DNA from: Garcia nutans
Taxonomy: Eukaryota > Streptophyta > Magnoliopsida > Malpighiales > Euphorbiaceae
Length of the DNA: 64,000 bases
Assembly (NCBI GenBank): GCA_947685225.1
Contig: CANTUV010000007.1
Location: forward strand, 18,372,501 to 18,436,500
Direction of reading: 5' to 3'
Shown: positions 60,656 through 64,000 of the stretch, piece by piece
Numbering within the stretch: position 1 is the first letter of the stretch
Layout: every line of letters begins with the position of its first letter
Position numbers and translations under genes: made by a program
Notes under the pieces: model-generated
What the model saw: the letters and a program-made list of their open reading frames with translations, nothing else
The model's database searches: none
What the model was told of the DNA's origin: nothing

Positions 60656-61674
60656 TGATGAAAATCATCAATTTAGCAACCATACACCCCAATAGTTAAA
60701 GAACTATGATATATATGGAATGCAAATTAACACCCTCCAAAAGTTGAATCAAAATCTAGATTTTTCAATAATGATGTAAGATTAACTATTCTAATCACTT
60801 TTATCAATGGAATCATGATTAAGTAATTAGAATATCACTTTGATTTCCTCAAAACGCCACATAGAAAGAAGGTTTAATAAGTTAAGGATGGAAACAAAGA
60901 TTCTGGAATTTGAATGCCACAAACTGAATAGCTTGATAAGTACCAAAGTTCATGCAAGAACTTAGGACAAAACACTCACAAGTGATCAAAATATCTTTTA
61001 TATCTTTTGAATAATTGTATGATTATAAAGGAAATCAGCCTTGTTTATATAGAAGAAGTCCATATACAAAGAAAGCATCATAATTAAGTTCATATGTAAC
61101 TCCCATATTAATTGACAACCCCATTACTCCTAATAAATAGCCCCATTACTTTGCCAACTCAATGTGACCATTGGATCATTATTTTCTTGGCTTTTGTAAC
61201 TCTTTTTCTTCATATTTCAGCCTTTGTAACTCATACTTAATAAGAATAAACCCTAATAAAATTCAAAATGTAGAATTAAAACACAAATAGTCTTAAACAG
61301 CCTATTAATTTGTCTTAGGCCATTGGTCTTTTATACTTCAAGACCATGGCCAAATGACCTGTTATTATTAAAAATGGACCTAAATCTTTACTCTCATAAG
61401 CCTAGATTAGCCTTCAAGATCAAGTCTTGCTTGAATTATGTTGACCAACTTAAGCTCTTCTTGCATCCATGGATCATCCTTAAACAAATCTTGAGGAACT
61501 TGTTTTCTCCAAATCTAATCCATGAAGGAAATTAAAGCCTCTTTCAACTTATTAGCTCTAGACCTTGTCATTGGTCCTCCATATGTGGCTAGTGGATCTT
61601 TGAATTGTTTGTTCATGTCATCATTGGACTATTGATGCTTGGCCAATTTTTTATCAGCATGTAATTCCTCATCA
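60656..61674 (-). repeat. 5' LTR of Reina-like element 2
   Basis: 1019 bp, same borders as the 3' LTR. It contains a silent copy of the pol tail (61503-61674), because that part of pol lies within the LTR. Confidence 0.92.
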
Positions 61675-61976
61675 CACCTTATCCTACCCATGCAAGTGCT
61701 TCAAACCTCATGGTTTGTGTACAAAATAAACTCTCTGTTGTACAAGTAATGCCTCCAGTGCTTTACTGCGTGAATTATTGCATAAAATTTTGCATCATAA
61801 GTGTTGTAATTATGCTTGAAACTTGAGAGCTTCTCACTAAAGTATGCTACAGGTCTTCCATTTTGACTCAAAATAGCCCCAATGCCTATTTTAGAAGCAT
61901 CACGATGTAATTCAAATGCTTATGAAAAATTAGAGAGCACTAAGATAGGAGCAGTTATCAAGTGTGTCTTAATAAG
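61675..61976 (-). pseudogene. Reina-like element 1: RNase H, right part
   Basis: Minus strand: LHRDASKIGIGAILSQNGRP, VAYFSEKLSSFKHNYNTYDA, AIIHAVKHWRHYLYNREFIL. It continues across element 2 into 54530 and leftwards, after the duplicated CACCT. It is cut at 61976 by the Tat LTR. Confidence 0.85.
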
Positions 61977-64000
61977 TGTAGACCCTTAATCAGTCCGATC
62001 TAATATATTTTAGTTAGTCCAAAATAATTTTTATGATATCTTGATTAATTTTAATATTTATTTTAGTAAAAATGGTGAAATGAATAAAAATGAAAAATAA
62101 AAAAAAATCGGCGACAAAAAAATCATCGCCGAAAGTCAGCGCTGGCCCATTTCGTCCGCAGCTGCGGTAGCTTTTTCGCCAGTGTAATTTTTCCTGCGGC
62201 AGATTTTTTCGCCAGCGCAATTTTTCCGCAGTAGTTTTTTTTTTGCCAGCGAAATTTTTTGGACGCAAATTTTTTGAAACTTAATACAATTAGGTTTCCG
62301 TTTCCTTTTCTTATTCAATAAAGATGCCGTGAATGATTTAAAATGAAGGATAAAAAAACTTCTATAAATAAGGAGGCAGAGAGAGACAAAAGGTCAATCA
62401 GAAATGGGAACGAAAATTGGTGGCAGAGAGTGAGTAGGAAAACTTGGAAACTTTAAAAATTCCTTATGACAGTAGATTGAATTGGTCTTTGGAGGGAGCA
62501 AACAAGCGATTCAAGCAATTCAAAGGCAAGAAAAGCTTGTCTTTGACCTTGTTCATCCAAGAAGCAATTTTTTAGGTGTAACTCACGAACCAAGGTTTGA
62601 GCTCTTAAATTCTTTTTGTTTTTTCACAGTAGCTGAATTCATCTAGTTGCTTCTTTTAATTCAAAAACCCTAGAACTTTAATTTAGTTTTTCTAAAGTTA
62701 AAAACACTAATTCGTTACTTTATTTTCCAAAAAGACTTAAAATTATTGTTTTTACTTCTTCAAAATCTTAAAACCCTAATTGAACATGTTTTTCAACAAA
62801 ACCAAAATTTGATTCTGTTTCTTACAACAAACCCTAAAAACACCTTTTATATTTATAAAAACTTTAATTCATTTGGTTTACTTTCACAAACTTCATAAAA
62901 TTGTCAATTGATTTACAAATTCTAAAATCTTAATTCTAAGAACACTAAACCCTAATTTTAAAACACTAAACCCTAACTCAACTCCAAAACTCAAAATAGT
63001 AAACCCTAACCCTTTAAAACCTTAAACCCTAATTTTTTCTAAACCTTAAAACCTTTAATCCTTTAAAAACCATAAAAATACAAAGGTTATTCCTTTTGCA
63101 CAGTAAGCTCAAATCAACATTTCATTAACCATAAATCACAAAATTTAAGTGTTTTAAACTGTCCAAACCCTAGTTTCATGATTTCACCATTCAAACACTA
63201 ATTTGGTTAGTCAAACAACTTTATCAACCTTTTAAAACATAAAATCCTTAATCTATTTTAATTCTTTAAAAAGTCACAGTAGCCTAATTCCTTGAATTTC
63301 CAAAACCCTAAACACATGAAATATAGGATCCTAAATGGAAATAGTAGCTATAATTTGAATTTTTATTTGCCTTATTTAATTCCATATTTGATTATGCTTT
63401 GATTTATTTTACATGCTTTAAATTATTTAAGTTCAATGCTTGGTTCATTTAATTTATCATGGATGGATGTTTACTTTCTATTGATATTTAATATCTTTGA
63501 TGAATGATTTATTTATGATGAATGATTATTTACTTTTATCAATTTATTTAGATTTTCAAATGTTGTAAGAGGTATGTTTCTACTTGGTGGGTACCTCATT
63601 AGTTAAATATCATATAATTTAAATTGCTTTTCTATTTTAGAACCAATGTAAAGGGCATGTTTCTACCTTTCGGTGGGTGTCCTATTTAGGCATGAGATGT
63701 AAGGACATGTTTCCATCCTCGGATGGGTGTCCATTTATTTGCTTTGTTTGGACATTGCTTTGATTTTAATATATTGATGCTTTCTTTTAATTATTGTGTG
63801 TAATATGGATAATATTATTATATTTAAGAATTTTATAATATTAAGACCTGTAAAGAAGGCCGGTTCCAATGAATCGGGCGTTGTGAGGGTGCTGGGCCAT
63901 TTCTCATCTTCCCCACACGTACCCAACTTTTCGAACCCATTAGGGGGTTAGGGATTCCTTAGGAATCGAGTCATCCACCCCTTTATTTTTCCCGGCCCGT
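61977..64000 (+). repeat. Tat/Ogre-family LTR (copy D), plus orientation, cut by the window end
   Basis: Starts TGTAGACCCTTAATCAGTCC and runs in the opposite orientation to LTR A and B. It has the CG-rich, A-tract unit repeats at 62110-62270, dense AAACCCTAA motifs at 62640-63320, and the end block GGGTGGATGACTCG-like in reverse near 63960. About 90-100 bp should be missing. Flank ATAAG (61972-61976) is the candidate target duplication. Whether it is a 5' LTR or a solo LTR cannot be told. Confidence 0.88.

Larger units (their letters stand above)
54531..61674 (-). mobile_element. Reina-like element 2 (Ty3/gypsy), full length, 7,144 bp
   Basis: LTRs at 54531-55547 and 60656-61674, initiator tRNA-Met-like primer site (60641-60652), purine tract (55548-55560), gag-pol on the minus strand, and target duplication CACCT (54526-54530 and 61675-61679). 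The LTRs differ at roughly 20 places by eye, about 2%. Coding regions carry stops and lost catalytic residues, so it is not autonomous. It split Reina-like element 1 in its RNase H region. Confidence 0.93.

Noticed and set aside
60656..61674. Tandem dimer of Reina-like elements, because coding sequence of the pol tail appears beyond the 5' LTR
   Set aside because: The CACCT duplication at 54526-54530 and 61675-61679 and the purine tract at 55548 show that the pol tail is part of the LTR itself, so a single element explains everything.
62014..62318. Lys-rich minus-strand ORFs (RPKNFAGKKKTT type)
   Set aside because: They arise from the A-tract unit repeats of the LTR, and a similar ORF comes from the same repeat at 37668-37928.
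62640..63320. Interstitial telomere tract
   Set aside because: Motifs are degenerate, spaced and confined to the LTR, and the same pattern is in LTR A and B.

Overview
This is plant nuclear DNA, probably from a eudicot, made almost entirely of nested transposable elements. I found no convincing host gene. The evidence for a plant is the chromovirus, Tat, Athila and Reina types of Ty3/gypsy, SIRE-type Ty1/copia, a CACTA (En/Spm) transposon with TNP2 and Ptta/Ulp1 genes, and plant-only domains (plant mobile domain, DUF7745-like, DUF4216/4218). Nearly all retroelement genes read on the minus strand.

Layout, left part (1 to 40221). The host structure is a decayed Tat/Ogre-type element on the minus strand. 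Its LTR pieces lie at 21784-22006 and 36050-37949, its tRNA-Arg-type primer site at 21765-21782, gag to protease at 20602-17433, and pol at 17400-3949 with two RNase H domains and an integrase. Beyond pol lie two intron-bearing genes on the opposite (plus) strand: a DUF7745-like gene (2230-3523) and a plant-mobile-domain gene (1-1813, entering from the left edge). Two later insertions split this element. One is a young, apparently intact Tekay/Del chromovirus (6247-16516, target duplication CTCAC, LTRs identical by eye, uninterrupted 1549-codon gag-pol). The other is a 14-kb CACTA transposon (22007-36046, target duplication ATG) inside the Tat LTR. A 158-bp leader fragment and a second, diverged LTR (38108-40221) sit head to tail to the right.

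Middle part (40222 to 52558). A rearranged Athila remnant (inverted gag piece, gag, primer site, LTR) is followed by AT-rich sequence. Next is a heavily decayed SIRE-type copia element (about 43.9-51.7 kb) with an extra ORF between pol and its 3' end. A 260-bp hAT-type MITE sits in its gag-protease region. A fragment of a diverged Tat-type LTR follows.

Right part (52559 to 64000). A Reina-like gypsy element (LTR 52559-53128, pol 53129-54530 and 61675-61976) is split by a second, complete Reina-like element (54531-61674, target duplication CACCT, LTRs about 98% alike by eye). It is cut again by a plus-oriented Tat LTR from 61977 to the window end.

How they work together: only the Tekay element looks able to encode all its own functions. 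The CACTA genes have the right layout (divergent TNP2 and Ptta/Ulp1 genes, subterminal palindromic repeats) but carry stops and a lost catalytic cysteine. Many nonsense codons in the older elements fit cytosine deamination, as expected in methylated heterochromatin. All family names rest on motif recognition by eye; no search was run.
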